DNA of 64,000 bases, from contig ML976739.1 in the NCBI GenBank assembly GCA_010015655.1, forward strand, positions 262,193 to 326,192, read 5' to 3'. Below, one piece after another: positions 1-11,367 of the stretch. The notes beneath the pieces were generated by a model that was given only the letters and a program-made list of their open reading frames with translations, was not told where the DNA came from and made no database searches. Source of the stretch: Bimuria novae-zelandiae CBS 107.79 (lineage: Eukaryota; Ascomycota; Dothideomycetes; Pleosporales; Didymosphaeriaceae). Positions within the stretch are counted from its first letter, which is position 1. Each line of letters starts with the position of its first letter. The translations under genes were made by a program, and so were the position numbers.

Positions 1-897
1 AAGGCGAGCATGATGACGCAGTAATATATCTTACACGACTTCCGTGTTAGGCGTATAAGCGTTACCAAAGGGGTCTTAGCGGCTGTGCCAGAGATAAGAA
101 AGGCAGGCAAAAAAATTACGTAGCAGATTATGTAAACGCCCAATTGGTGCTAGAGTTAAATAAAGTACAGCTAGCAGAAATCACGCAGGTCTACAAGGCC
201 GGAGAAACTCCCGGGATGACTGCGTTTAACTTAAACCTACCTCTTAATAACTGTAGTAGAACCTCTATCTACCAGAAATTGTCCCTAAGCCTCTGAAATT
301 GAGCTCATTCTGAAGCTATGCGGATTAACCGGGGTGGGAAGCTGAACCAGCATCTGAGGGCAGTAACGAATCGGTCGATAGCAATGCCAGCGCTATATTA
401 ATCCTCGCTGCAAATCTATAGGGAGATAGACACATAGCTATAGAAAATTATTCCATAGACTGTAGAAATAAAAATCTACTATAAAATGATTTCCGGCTAC
501 TAAATAAGGAAAGTGCTTCGTCACGCTGTGTGATTCGCGACGTGGTATGCGACGTTAACTGTACATATCATAACCCCCGAAGCCGAGCGCCTTGAACTGT
601 AAAAAAGTACGGATGGTGTCTGGATCGTGCATTCAGCCTATTTTGTACATGTTATCAAAGTCTCATTCTCCAATATTTCTCGAAATAGATATCCAGAAAC
701 GCCTCCCCATTGGTATCGCGACCAGCCCAGTCGGCTCCAAATAAAGCAAATCATGATACTCATGAAGAACCCCAGCACTACTCATTTTCATCTCCAGCAG
801 AACCCGCAATCGTTAACGATTACACTCGCTCATATAACACACAAAGTCCCCATCATGCTCTCCCTTCACGCATCTTCGAGCAATCCACGGGTCGGAC
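1..897. other. Left-end gene-poor stretch with a short open frame
   Basis: No complete gene is visible. On the + strand a frame is open from 51 to a TGA at 294-296 (82 codons). It follows TTAG at 47-50, which could be a splice acceptor, so this could be the last exon of a gene that begins outside the window or a decayed fragment. It has no in-frame start and I recognise no family. The rest (about 300-897) is AT-richer and shows no coding signal on either strand. Confidence 0.3.
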
Positions 898-1996
898 CTA
901 GACATGCTGCCCTCTGTACGGCTCATACGCCTGTCCACTCCCACCATGGCCTATCGGGTGCATCTGATGGGAATTATGCGCGTTCGCGCTCGCGCCCATG
1001 TACGGGCTCGCCACGCGCTCATACGTATACGGCGTCTTCTCGACGACAACCTTCTTGTGGCCGCTCTTGCCGCTGCAGCAGCACACGCTGATGAGCCAGA
1101 AGAAGCCGCTGCCGATGGAGAAGGCGACGCCGATCCAGAGCACGGACAGCATCTTGGAGGACCACGACGCCTCGATCTGGTACGGGTCGAGCACGGTGCG
1201 GAACACGGAGATGAGGGTGCCGTAGAGGGCGGTCGAGGTTGCAGCTGCGGCGATGATGAAGAGGGTTTGTGCCTGTAGAGTTGATTAGCAACGATTTTTC
1301 ACATGAAGATACAGGGATGCGGGAATAGGGATGGTGCTTACAGTTGACACGATGGTGGTGATCAAACTTCCCCACCGGCTGAAGATGGCACTGATGCCTA
1401 AGAGGACTTCAGCGATCGTAAGGACGAGCGCAATCATGTAGCTGATAAACATCCACCGCGACACCTTGTGGTACGTATCGATGCCGTTCTGGAAATCCTC
1501 GGGGAACGCTGCTTGCACGGATGTGTTTTCGAGCTTCCACACGGCGAACGGGTTGAACCAGAAGTAGTTCTGGCGATCGGTGCAATGCCAGTTCTCCTCC
1601 TTGCCGTCCTTGAGGTCGGCTTCGCAGTAGTTCCATAGCCCAACCTGGTAGATGTCGCGCATGTTGCCTCCGGACGCGGCTCCCTGGAATGCCTTGACGA
1701 CATCGGGAGATGCGCCCTCAGGGAGTTTGTCGAGGATAGTGTCGGGGTCTGCCTTGAAAGCTGTTGTGTCGGCCTGTAGAGACTCAGTTAGCATCCTAAA
1801 CCGTGTGTGGTAATCGCGCGAGATTTTGGGGTTTGGGCGAGGCTCGTAGAAAACGCACCTTGAAGAAGTACAGCCCCCGCGACAGCTCGCTCTTCTGGTA
1901 GGCTTGCCCCGACAACACAACCACGAGACATATCAGACTCGCAATCGTCATCGCCATAGGCGTGAAGATACACGCGAAACGCCCTGCTTTGCCCAT
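898..1996 (-). CDS. SUR7/PalI-family four-helix plasma-membrane protein
   Basis: Three exons (1996-1859, 1773-1342, 1272-898) give 314 residues. The introns have GTGCGT..CAG (with GCTAAC) and GTAAGC..CAG ends. A hydrophobic helix lies near residues 11-31 (a membrane segment with cytosolic N-terminus). An extracellular loop carrying GLWNYCE, the claudin-like W-x-C signature of SUR7/PalI proteins, follows. Three more hydrophobic segments come next, then a cytosolic tail that starts with a CCC cluster and ends rich in His, Gly and Tyr. Family members mark eisosomes or MCC domains or act in ambient-pH sensing (PalI); which role applies here cannot be told. The ATG at 1996 is chosen because it precedes the first helix. 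Family assignment is from the topology and motif; no homologue search was possible. Confidence 0.8.
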
Positions 1997-4543
1997 GATG
2001 ACTGTTCTTCAAACAACAAGAATCGCAATGTCGAACAGTGACGCGGTGTCCAAGGAACAATTGTCGCTAAAGAAAAGACACGGGAAACACGAGGGGACGA
2101 TGGCGAGATAAATTAGTGGCGTGGGCTGGCAGCCAGCTTTTGTACGAGCGACACCGCCTCAGCTGGCCACTGTTCAGCAGGCCTCAGCCCCCTTCGGTCA
2201 GGGTCCATGCCCGGAAGACAGCAGCGTGGGGCACAGCTCCAGCCTCAACCACTTTTTGCCCGTTTGCAGTAAGAAGCATGCATCCCCGCTGACGGCTCTA
2301 TGCCTAGCCCAGCAACGCGTCAACCACCTGCTCATGGCGGTGCTGAGCTCTTTACGCGTATGCTTGGTCGCACTGAGTGCTGTCGGACACGCGCTGAGCT
2401 CCACTGACCGCTGCGTCAGCGACTGCTTCGGGAGAAAGAGAGCTACGATCTCAAGCTCTGTGGTTGGGGGGGGACTACTATACATCGCGCAGCCTTGCGT
2501 TGGATCTTCGCGACGTGCGACAAATTTCCACAAGCAGGCCGGGCTGATAGTCGATCTGCACCCGCACGAAACAGCGCACTCGCACACTCCTCGGCAATGT
2601 TTCACGTCGTGCTCAACAAACTAGAGTAGAGTAGAATACTTGGGAGACATTCGTAGAGTGCTCGAATCAACACATCTCGCATACTCCCTTCAACAATGCT
2701 TGTGCTCATCGTTGCTTCAGCAGCACACCCTTCCGCCTTGCAAAACACATTGGCACACAGCCAAGCCCAGTGCTAATTAGCTCCATCATGCCCATGTAAA
2801 GTAAGCAGCGCAGCACCCGTTGTTAAATTTAGACGGAGCTTGGGGGCGCACAACGATTGTTTCCTTGCCACTTGTGGCTGGTGCCACGCGTAGCGGCGCA
2901 GTTGGGTGCGGCAAGGCACGAGGCTGCGAGCAATATCACCTTGGGTGGACGAAGACGCGTAGAAAGGATACTTGCGTCCAAGGAAATAGATAATGAAGAC
3001 TTACAATATGTATTAATTACTTCAAGTAGATAGTGGCACGAACTAAAGTTCTGTTTTCACCGTAAATGTGCCGGGTTTTCGCACAGACTCGCTCCTACGA
3101 CGGTTGGGCACGTGAGATATAGCCTCTATGCTGTTGATTGTAAAGGCAACCTATCGAAATTTGGTACGGAAGCATTGCACAGTTCCTCATGAGAGACAAT
3201 CCATGAGTCGTAGCAAGGCTTTCTGTCACTAGAGCTTGGAAGGGTGCATCTGTGGTTAACCTCCACGATAGGACGCTTCGACCTTCAACTTGTAGACGGA
3301 GTGAATAGCATTCGTGTGCGGCGAAAGGGTCCAAGGCACGGCTGAATCTACAATGGCGCCGTAGATGCCGTGTATCCTCTATATGCGTAGTAAATGTATC
3401 AGTACGCGGCAAGCTACAATTGGTGCTTAGATATGTTGCGAATGTATATGCCCGGTCGTGTGGGTACAAGGTCGGGTAAAACAGTTCTATTTAGCATTAT
3501 ATTAGTCCTGTGTGTTACCCCAGGATAAGCAATACATAGGTGAAACAACATCGGAAGGACGAGCAAATACCACCAATTTACTACACCTACCCATGGTACT
3601 TACTATCCACAAGTTCCGTTCGTCATGTCATCGCCCCGATTATGGCGATGGAAGGCGTTGCCATTCCTGTTCCAAAATCATCTGCGTTGGCAATCTATGA
3701 TAAGTAGGGCTTTGCCGATCTTCGTCAACTGACCGACCCGACACTTGAACCTCACGTGACTTTACCCAACCCGTAGACCCGATGAAGACCCGCACATCCC
3801 CACAAACCGCACCGATGGGAGGCAACGCAGGGACCTTATCCGATTGAGTTATCATAACAGTGGTATCTCGCAATTCTTCTATCTGCATTTCTCCGCAAGC
3901 GGCGACTCTCGGCCTGCCCTGCGTCACACGACGCGCGTCTTGCTCATCCCCAGATCCCCTCACTCATGTCTGCCCCTCAGCAGCCCATCTGTTTTTCCCT
4001 GTTCCCCATGGTAATTCGTTCAGGTATGTCCATCCATCCATGCATGCAATGCACCATAACAAATGGAACCCGCTCTTCGCACCCAACAAATGAAAATGCA
4101 AGACGTCCACTATCTGTATAGATAGCCAAAAATGCCAGTGGTATAAAAGATGCTGCACGATCGACCCGTGTCGGACAGAAACGAAGAATACATATCGCGT
4201 AAAATGCTGCAGATGGTCGGTTCCCCATAAAAGAAAAAGAAAGCCGTCGTGAGGGTGTAGACATTAAGCTTAGGACTAATGTCTAGAAGCGATCGGAGCG
4301 CCAGAACGCCAAAGCGGGCAGTGGTGCACTGCATCGCTAGTCCAGGTATACTATTGGTACAAGCGCGAGTGGGTGTCGCGACTCTGAGATGTATGGGTAT
4401 CGGTGATTCCTTCTGGACCGGGTCATTGCCGGCCCACGCTGTGAATGATGGATGGAGCGTGGCCAGCCTGTAGTAGATCCATGACGATAGAAGTCGATAC
4501 CAGAATAGGTGTGGTAGAAGCAGAGGGGAACGTCTGGCATAAT
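1997..4543. other. 2.5 kb gene-poor stretch
   Basis: Open frames occur on both strands (for example around 2121-2624, 3095-3469 and 3640-3963) but none has family features, splice context or composition that convinces me. A TCACGTGA palindrome lies at 3752-3759. The right part is 3' flank of the PNG1-like gene and the left part is promoter of the SUR7-like gene. I see no tRNA or transposon. Confidence 0.4.
3752..3759. promoter_or_regulatory. TCACGTGA palindrome
   Basis: Extended E-box of the type bound by Cbf1- or PHO4-like bHLH proteins; lies in a long gene-poor region. Confidence 0.3.
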
Positions 4544-5921
4544 TCATCGTGGGTGCTGATTGTGAGGATCAGATCCCGGCGTATTGCGACCCTGTTCCCC
4601 TCTTGAACGAATCCACTGCGCGTTGCCACTGGTGCGGCCTTCGAGCGCCTTTTGCGCATCTGGGTCTGCCCGTGCAGTAGTCCGCCCGTTGATGATGTCC
4701 TCGGCGTTGATCTTGCTGACTTGGTGCGCTATCGATGTGATCACATACTGACGGAGCTCGCGGTCCTCGCGCATGTCTTCGCCTTCAAGATGGAACTTCT
4801 CTTGCTTGCCCATGTTGTTTCGTCGCATGTTGCGGATCTCGCTCATGATATGGTGGAGCACTGCCTCCGGTGCGCGACTGCGTTCAGCGCTGTACTTGGT
4901 GTCGCGGACATATCTCCGAGTGACGTCCATGGCGCCATCTGCGGAGAAGGCGATGCAGTAAGATAGCTTCTTGCCCCAGCCTATAAACCGTTAGTTTCAA
5001 GCACACGAAATTCACAGCGACGAGAAGCATACCTTGGGTGTACAGCAGGGGCTTGTCCCAAGCCTCCTCGCAGACGTCGACGTGTATCCAGCGCTTGCGG
5101 TGAACCGAGTAGACCTCAGTCCAGACGTGATCCTCGGCGTTCCATACCCATCTCACTCGCGATCCGACGGCCCGACAAAGCATGCTAAAGCAGTTGGCCC
5201 ATTCGCCACATCGGCCGCGGCGGGTCTGCAGGAGCACAAAGGCATCGTTGTATCGCGGGTACCGCTCGTAGGCACCACAGTGATCCAGTGAGCACTTGTA
5301 TAGTTCGACTTGGTTAGCGCCGCGGGCCTGCTCGTCGGGAAGCGGTGCAGCCATGCCAACGCCAATCGTGGGCGAGTAGCAACGGCTGCATGGCGGGTTG
5401 TTGACCCACGAGAAGAAGGAGCGTTTGAACCAGCGCATGAGAGCTCGGACGACACAGTCTTGATAGCCCCATGCTGCCTTCTTATTCGAACCCAAGCTCT
5501 CGGCTTCGGCCTGGAGGATCTGGCTCTCCTCTTCGGCCTCGTTGTATATTTGCTCCAACGGCACTACTCGCAAGGCTTCGTCCAACAAGCCGGGGTTCTC
5601 CCACCGTAAAGGCATATTCGAGAGCGAATGGAGCATGTTCTTGAAGCGCAGGGAGCGGGCGTCCTGTGGCGGTTCCGGCACCAAGGGTAGGTTTCGGAGT
5701 GACGAGTATGACGGCGGAGCGTTCTGCACGGGCGGCGGTTGTGGCGTGCCAAAGTCTCTGGGCGCTGGCGATGCTGATCGTGACTGTGCGGAGCGCGAGG
5801 TGAGCTCGTTCATGCGCTTCGTGCTGAGCACCTGGCGGAAGCGCTCTGTGAGGTCGGCGGCCAGCTGGCTGCTGTCACTGCTGTTGGCAGTCGCCCGCGA
5901 GGCACCGTGCGAGTGCTCCAT
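4544..5921 (-). CDS. PNG1: Cytosolic peptide:N-glycanase, PNG1 type
   Basis: Two exons (5921-5033 and 4980-4544; intron GTATGC..TATAG with an AACTAAC branch) give 441 residues. The enzyme family removes N-glycans from misfolded glycoproteins in ERAD. Visible features: a disordered N-terminus (1-95); a zinc site of C178-x2-C181 and C210-x4-C215; and the transglutaminase-like core with C238 in GRCGEW, H265 in DHVW and D282 in [10 protein letters not shown], i.e. the Cys-His-Asp triad is present. A charged C-terminal helix region follows (about 305-400). From memory, the Neurospora PNG1 orthologue is reported to be catalytically inactive, so the intact triad here is worth noting. Length fits filamentous-fungal orthologues. 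It stands alone, with a long upstream region. Confidence 0.92.
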
Positions 5922-7614
5922 GGCCGTGGGGGCGGTATGCTCGCAGCGGACGCGAGAGGCAGAAACGTCAACAGCAGGACGGTGGTTCGTGATGGTGATG
6001 ATGGTGTGGGCGTTCTGCGTGCGCAGAATCGGGGGATGGCGGCGTTATAGTCGCAGCTTGCGGATCCTGGGTCCTGGGATCCTGGGCTCGGCGTGCACAG
6101 CCTTGGATGATGCAGTAGAGGGCGCAGCACTGTGGCCGTGGCAGTAGGTCTTCTGCGAATGCTGGATACTGCAACACGACTGATGCGACGGCAGCACAGC
6201 GTCTGGAGAAGCACACAGAAAATGTCGAGTAGCTTCCGGGAGCGTCGAGCGGCCCTGTGGGTTTGTAGGGACCCAGGCGATGGCAACCCTCCGTGAAGCA
6301 TACGCGGCCCTGCGAGGGAGCTTGCGTATGCTTCCCGGCCATTGGTTCGCTTACCACATGTAGTCTCTGGCGCTCAGACCGAAAGATCGTCTTGTGATAG
6401 CCGCGCCCTCACCGTGCAAGTCCGCGTGTACATATGCTCGACTGTCGCCGAGCGCGCTCTTGCGGCGCCGTGGTGCGTGTCGTAGTGTACCTGACCTCGT
6501 GCCGCGAATGCAGGAAGCCGCACGCTTCTCGACTGCGTGGGCGGCGGAATCCTCCGATCACGCTATAATTTGGCGCTTCGCAATAGAGGATAGAAATTCA
6601 TCGCAAGGAACCTCCCTCCCAACATGCGTTATCGCCCAGACCGAGACGAACAGGCGTTGGACGCGGGCAGCATCGCCGTTGACAGCCCATCTCGACGCCG
6701 CGTAAGCGCTGTGAATGTGGTTGGTCTGCCGTGACCACTCTTCGAGTATGCTTGACCCTCAACCGCACGAATACTGGTACTTCGCAAAAAATCAGTGAAT
6801 AGAGCGCTTTTCCTTTTTCCGGCATTTTGACTTGATTGATACATCGTCACTTGTTTTGCTGAAGAACACTCACACGTCGCTAACTCATCCGAGGCCTCGC
6901 GAACACGCAATCGACTCTTTGCTCCACCACTCAGGCACGCCCATTCGCACGCGAACGCGAACGAATCTCGTAACGACGACCTCGTCCGTGCTTCGCCACG
7001 AGTGGCGCGCATCGTAGATCTTCGTGTGTATGTAAGCCATATGAACACGTCTGATGCGCGGCCCGCGTCGTCATTGGTTCACCCCGTGTAAGACATATTT
7101 GCATACGGAAGTCTTTGCACATTGTGTGACGCTGCGTAACGGTAGGCTTTCGAGTAGAGAGTAATCACGATTATGCCATCAAGCTTTCTGGTGTGTTCTT
7201 CGTCCTGATCTGCATGTCACCCAGCGTTGGGAGAACATGCTTGGCCGGACTTGGGGCACGAGCCTCGCCGCGAAACGATGGCGATCTGAACCTCGCACGG
7301 ACCGCTCGCTGCGATCCCTGGCCTGGGTACCCCCTGCTCAATGTGTGCGCAATTCGCCCTGGAACCTTGTGGTCCACAGTCGAGCTTACGAAAGATGCCG
7401 CGAAATAGGGTAGACTTGCGGACGGCATTTAGAGCTGTGTCGCGGAAAGCCGAAATTCATCCACAAGTCCGTCGACCCCTGCCACTAAGGTTGTGGTACC
7501 ACATCAACAGTCTAAGTCCAGTTTGTCATCGCAAGGTCGGCTAAGAGCCAGGCTCTTCCACATTCCCAAAAATCTGCATGTATGTGTCGTTTTGACAAAT
7601 GTGAATTGAATAAA
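5922..7614. other. 1.7 kb intergenic region
   Basis: Lies between the start of PNG1 and the stop of UTP4, both on the minus strand, so it holds the PNG1 promoter and the UTP4 3' flank. A small direct repeat with unit GGATCCTGGG occurs at about 6062-6089. Open frames on both strands look like chance frames in GC-rich DNA. I see no RNA gene. Confidence 0.4.
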
Positions 7615-10373
7615 TTACTCATGGGCGCCCACGAAGCGTGGAGGAAGGTCCAGCTCCCATGAAGGCCTCTCCACGAGGACTACTTCGAGCGACTGACCTT
7701 GCTTCCCTATGGGTACCAAGCCCAGTATGGGTCGGTATTGAAAGGTGTGCCACCAAGGCTCTGGCGAGCGTTTCCGTTGTTCTGCGGCAGATTCTTGTAC
7801 TCGATCGCCCGTGATAGTTGCGTCCACCACTTCTTTTGATCTTCGAAGACTCACCAAAGCCCCTTGTTCGTCATCAAACTCTTCATCAAAATCGGCTGTT
7901 TGTGTATCGTGTAGGTCAATCTGTGCAGGCACTCTCGACTCATCATCCTCTGCACTGTCAAAACGTCGCAGCTTGGTTACGGGCGCGTCCTTCACGGGTA
8001 CCGCGTCACCAGCCCCACTCACGCCTTTCCTCGGTCCTTCCCTCTTGCGCTTCTTGGATGCCTTGCTTTCTACATCTTCACCATGAATAGCATCGTGCGC
8101 CTCAACTGTATCCGGTATCGGGAGGTCTTTGCTCAGGTCGAACATGAACAGCCAACCCTCGCCATATAACCACAGGCGCTGTTGGTGTTGGATATCCCAG
8201 ATGCATCCTTTGGCTGGTGATTTGAGAATGCGATATTGTGTCGGATAGCTAGATGGTGGATTACGTCTGCTCCACTCTGACATTCGCCCTGCCAGAACTT
8301 CGAAAAGATACAATTGTTGATCAGCAGAAACCACGAGGAGACGATGTTCTGTATCCGCTACTTCATGAGAATGCGCATGAGGATTACGACGTGTTGGGTG
8401 AACCGCAGGGTTGCCTCTCGGTTCTGGGCGGGATGCGCTTTCCGTTACGGGTTCGAATGATAACAAAGCAGGTGCGCATCTGAGGCGAGGGAACAGGTGT
8501 GCGGATGGATTACGTATCCATCGTTGTCCGCGGAACGTGATTCGCTCCTTGAAGGAATGCCCATCTTCAGATTCGTCATCCTCGTCAGCAGATGCAGCAT
8601 CAGATGCATACGCGTCGACCTCGGGTGCCGTGATATCCTCGTGTCCCTCTGTGACCCACGTGTCCACATAGCCTGCTAGATCAGCTACAGCGAAGACCGT
8701 CCCATCGGAAGAGAAGTCGGCATGTGATATAGATCTGCTGTACTGGCCGGAGGCACTACTAAGGGCGCCTGAAGAGTCTCCGCCTCTATCTAGCCGTTGC
8801 AGACGCGAAATTTTCTGGAGAGCTCGCGGTCGCTCGTCTTCAGCTCGAATGATGCGTGTCATGAGTACCTCGTTGGCGACGTCGATGGTAGCTAACCACT
8901 TGCCGTCTGGTGTGAACCTCACGATTCTTGCTCCTAGCGTCAAAGGCAGTTCAAGCTTCCTGATACGGATGCCCGAGTCTGTTTCTGCACTAGTGTCAAG
9001 CAACTGAAACAGCTTGACTTCTCTTGCCGTTGAAACAGCCAGAAGGGTACCATCTCGTGTGATACTGACAGACGAGATGTTCTCCTCCCCTTGCAAGGCC
9101 AATCTTGCAACGACCTTGGGTTTCTCAACGCCATCATCTTGAGCCTTCACGCGCCAGACACGAACTTCGCAATTCCACCAACTGACCATGAGACGCGCGT
9201 CGGGAGCACTGACTAAGGGCGGCGAATGGGGCAAAGCCGGAAGGCCGCGGTGGAGCTCTTTGCCAAAATTGCGGATAGGAACGACGATGGGTTGCGTGTC
9301 AATGCCTGCATTCTTAGTCTATGAGTAGTGAGGGGAAGAAAGGGTATCGACTCACCTCCAGACACTATGGCGCTAAGACCCGGGCCATCATATACAGCCA
9401 TTGCCTTCACGTCGTGTTCGTGATATCTTTGGTGAGATACTTCGCGCCACTTCCCACGCTGGTTGCAAGTATAGTAGCTTGTACGACAGTCCATGCCACC
9501 ACTGAACAGCTTGGTGCCATCGCGAGACACGGCAAGATCAAGAACGTCCGCCTCATGGGCTGATATGCGTTGGGTTTGGCTGTAATTCTTGCCGTCGTAA
9601 ATGCATATGTTGCCGGTAGAATCACCGGAGACGAAACCACCGTTCGGCAATGTCTTGACTTTCCAGACCAAAGTTTCTCGAGGCCCGCCAGCACCTGTGT
9701 TGCCTAGGGAAATGGTCCTAATCACAAAACCGTTCCGCGTGTCGTACACTCGGATTGTGCTGTCAGCGAAGCCAGCGATGACAGTCCTTCTGTCCTTAAA
9801 TGTAACGCTCAGTACTCGAGCTTTCTTCACCGTCGATCGCGCAACGAACTTCTCGAACCTTAGGTCATCGTCCGCAGTCGAAAGCAGCAATAGCGTTCCA
9901 TCTGCGCACCCTGCGACTAGCTTCTGTGACGCATCCTCTTCAGCCTCTAGGTTGCGTGCGTATTTAGAAAACTTTGGCTGCGCTGCGAAGCACCACACTT
10001 CACTACTGTTCCCGTCTGAATGTCGCGCGGGCAAACCTGTGGCGAGGTCCCATTCCGTGACGCTGTTGGAGTAGCCGATGCTGAAGAGACGCAATCTACC
10101 CGGTGATATGCTCCCCTTCTGGTCCTTTGTGTCCTGCTCTTGAGTCCATACCAGACCTTCCACGCTCCGGTCTTTGCCGCCGTAGAAGACGCGCTCTTGC
10201 TGCCATGCGCCGTTCCCAGGGTTCCATATTTCAATATTTCCATTGGCCCGCCCAAGTGCAAGCCTTAGACCTTCGGGGTCTTTGTTCCCAGTTGTGGCTT
10301 CGGTGTGCGAGAACGCGAGCGCATTGATGGCGGATGGCGGGAAAGGCACGAAGCGCGATCGGTGGATATCCAT
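7615..10373 (-). CDS. UTP4: U3 snoRNP / t-UTP subunit UTP4 (cirhin), WD-repeat protein
   Basis: Two exons (10373-9356 and 9305-7615; intron GTGAGT..GCAG) give 902 residues. UTP4 is a nucleolar WD40 protein of the UTPA complex, which binds nascent pre-rRNA and starts small-subunit processome assembly. The N-terminus MDIHRSRFVPF followed by an INALAFS segment and repeated WD-type blades (for example GNIEIWNPG, SVTEWDLATG, STIRVYDTRNG, GNICIYDGKN) is typical. Blades continue after the intron (CEVRVWRVKAQ). An acidic and basic disordered insert with KKRKREG lies near residues 720-740, a likely nuclear signal, before a conserved C-terminal PEPWWHTFQYRPILG segment. The length exceeds the yeast protein (776 residues), as is usual in Pezizomycotina. 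The start ATG opens the first blade. Confidence 0.88.
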
Positions 10374-11367
10374 CGTGAGCGGTGATAAGCGAAGTTAAGA
10401 GGGTCGTGGGGTGCTAGCGAGGCGAGAGAGCAATACGCCTGCCTTAGCACTCGGTCAGACGGGCTATCATGGTCGTGAAGTCGACTTCAAGTAGAGCAGA
10501 GAAAGTTCGTTGAACTCTTGGCAAAACCGACGAGGAATAATTTTAGCGCCCCGTCGTTCCTTCCGCGTTCGGCATCGGCGAAACCCTCCTCCGAGCAACA
10601 AAACCTATGGCACATTAACAGTGCCTGCCCTGATCGGAGCGACCTCCATCTGCTACGTGTAGAGCTTAGATCAATTTATTTCTGGTACCTTTCTTCATAT
10701 TTGCCTTTCCAGATGACGCATAATTGAAACGCTAGCTATACGGGAGACGGACATGATCAAAATCAAGCATTACTGCAGTTTTATATAGCCCCACACTATC
10801 CAGATAACATGAATGCATTTGGGGCTGTAGTAGGCGGCCGGGCACCCAGTGTTGTCTACGTGAAGCCGCGAGCTCTCAAGTGCTGGAGCTCTGGAACTTT
10901 GGAATCTGGAAACCTTGGTTGGGGGCGCCTCTCACGTGAACAGTAAAGGTCCACGGCTTGGCTGTGAGAAATAGACATGATAGTCGGATTAACATAGCTT
11001 ATCGTCCTAGCTCCACAACCCCTAGTTGTGTTGTACTTACATTTCAGGACCGTTTTATGTACTACGCGAAAGGACGTGCACGCGCCAACCTACGTCATCT
11101 CCACATCCTGCACCTTCTGTCTGCACCAGTGCATTTCGCGCGACCCGCAAAGGCAAAATCCTCATTGCACGGCTCGAACATATCAAAAGTGCTGCTCACC
11201 CGCCAACTTTCCGCCTCGTCTCATTGATTCCAGACGCGTCCGGAATGACATTGGAGTGAACTCGTCTGCTTGTTTCAAGGCTTCCTTCGGGGCGCAGTTG
11301 CCGCGCATACCTAACACTTCTTATCGGACGCAAGGCGACCCTAATCCTCTCATCTTTGAAAAGTTCT
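10374..11367. other. Divergent promoter region between UTP4 and the CSC1-like gene
   Basis: About 1 kb shared upstream region of two divergent genes. It contains a TCACGTGA palindrome at 10932-10939. Open + frames near 10518-11260 lack coding features. Nothing else is recognised. Confidence 0.4.
10932..10939. promoter_or_regulatory. TCACGTGA palindrome
   Basis: Extended E-box in the UTP4/CSC1 divergent promoter, about 435 bp from the CSC1 ATG. Confidence 0.35.

Noticed and set aside
2121..2624. Overlapping open frames of 167 (+) and 135 (-) codons
   Set aside because: No domain, odd composition, opposite frames equally open; typical of chance in GC-rich DNA.
3095..3963. Two minus-strand frames of 124 and 107 codons
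   Set aside because: No family feature or splice context; starts unsupported.
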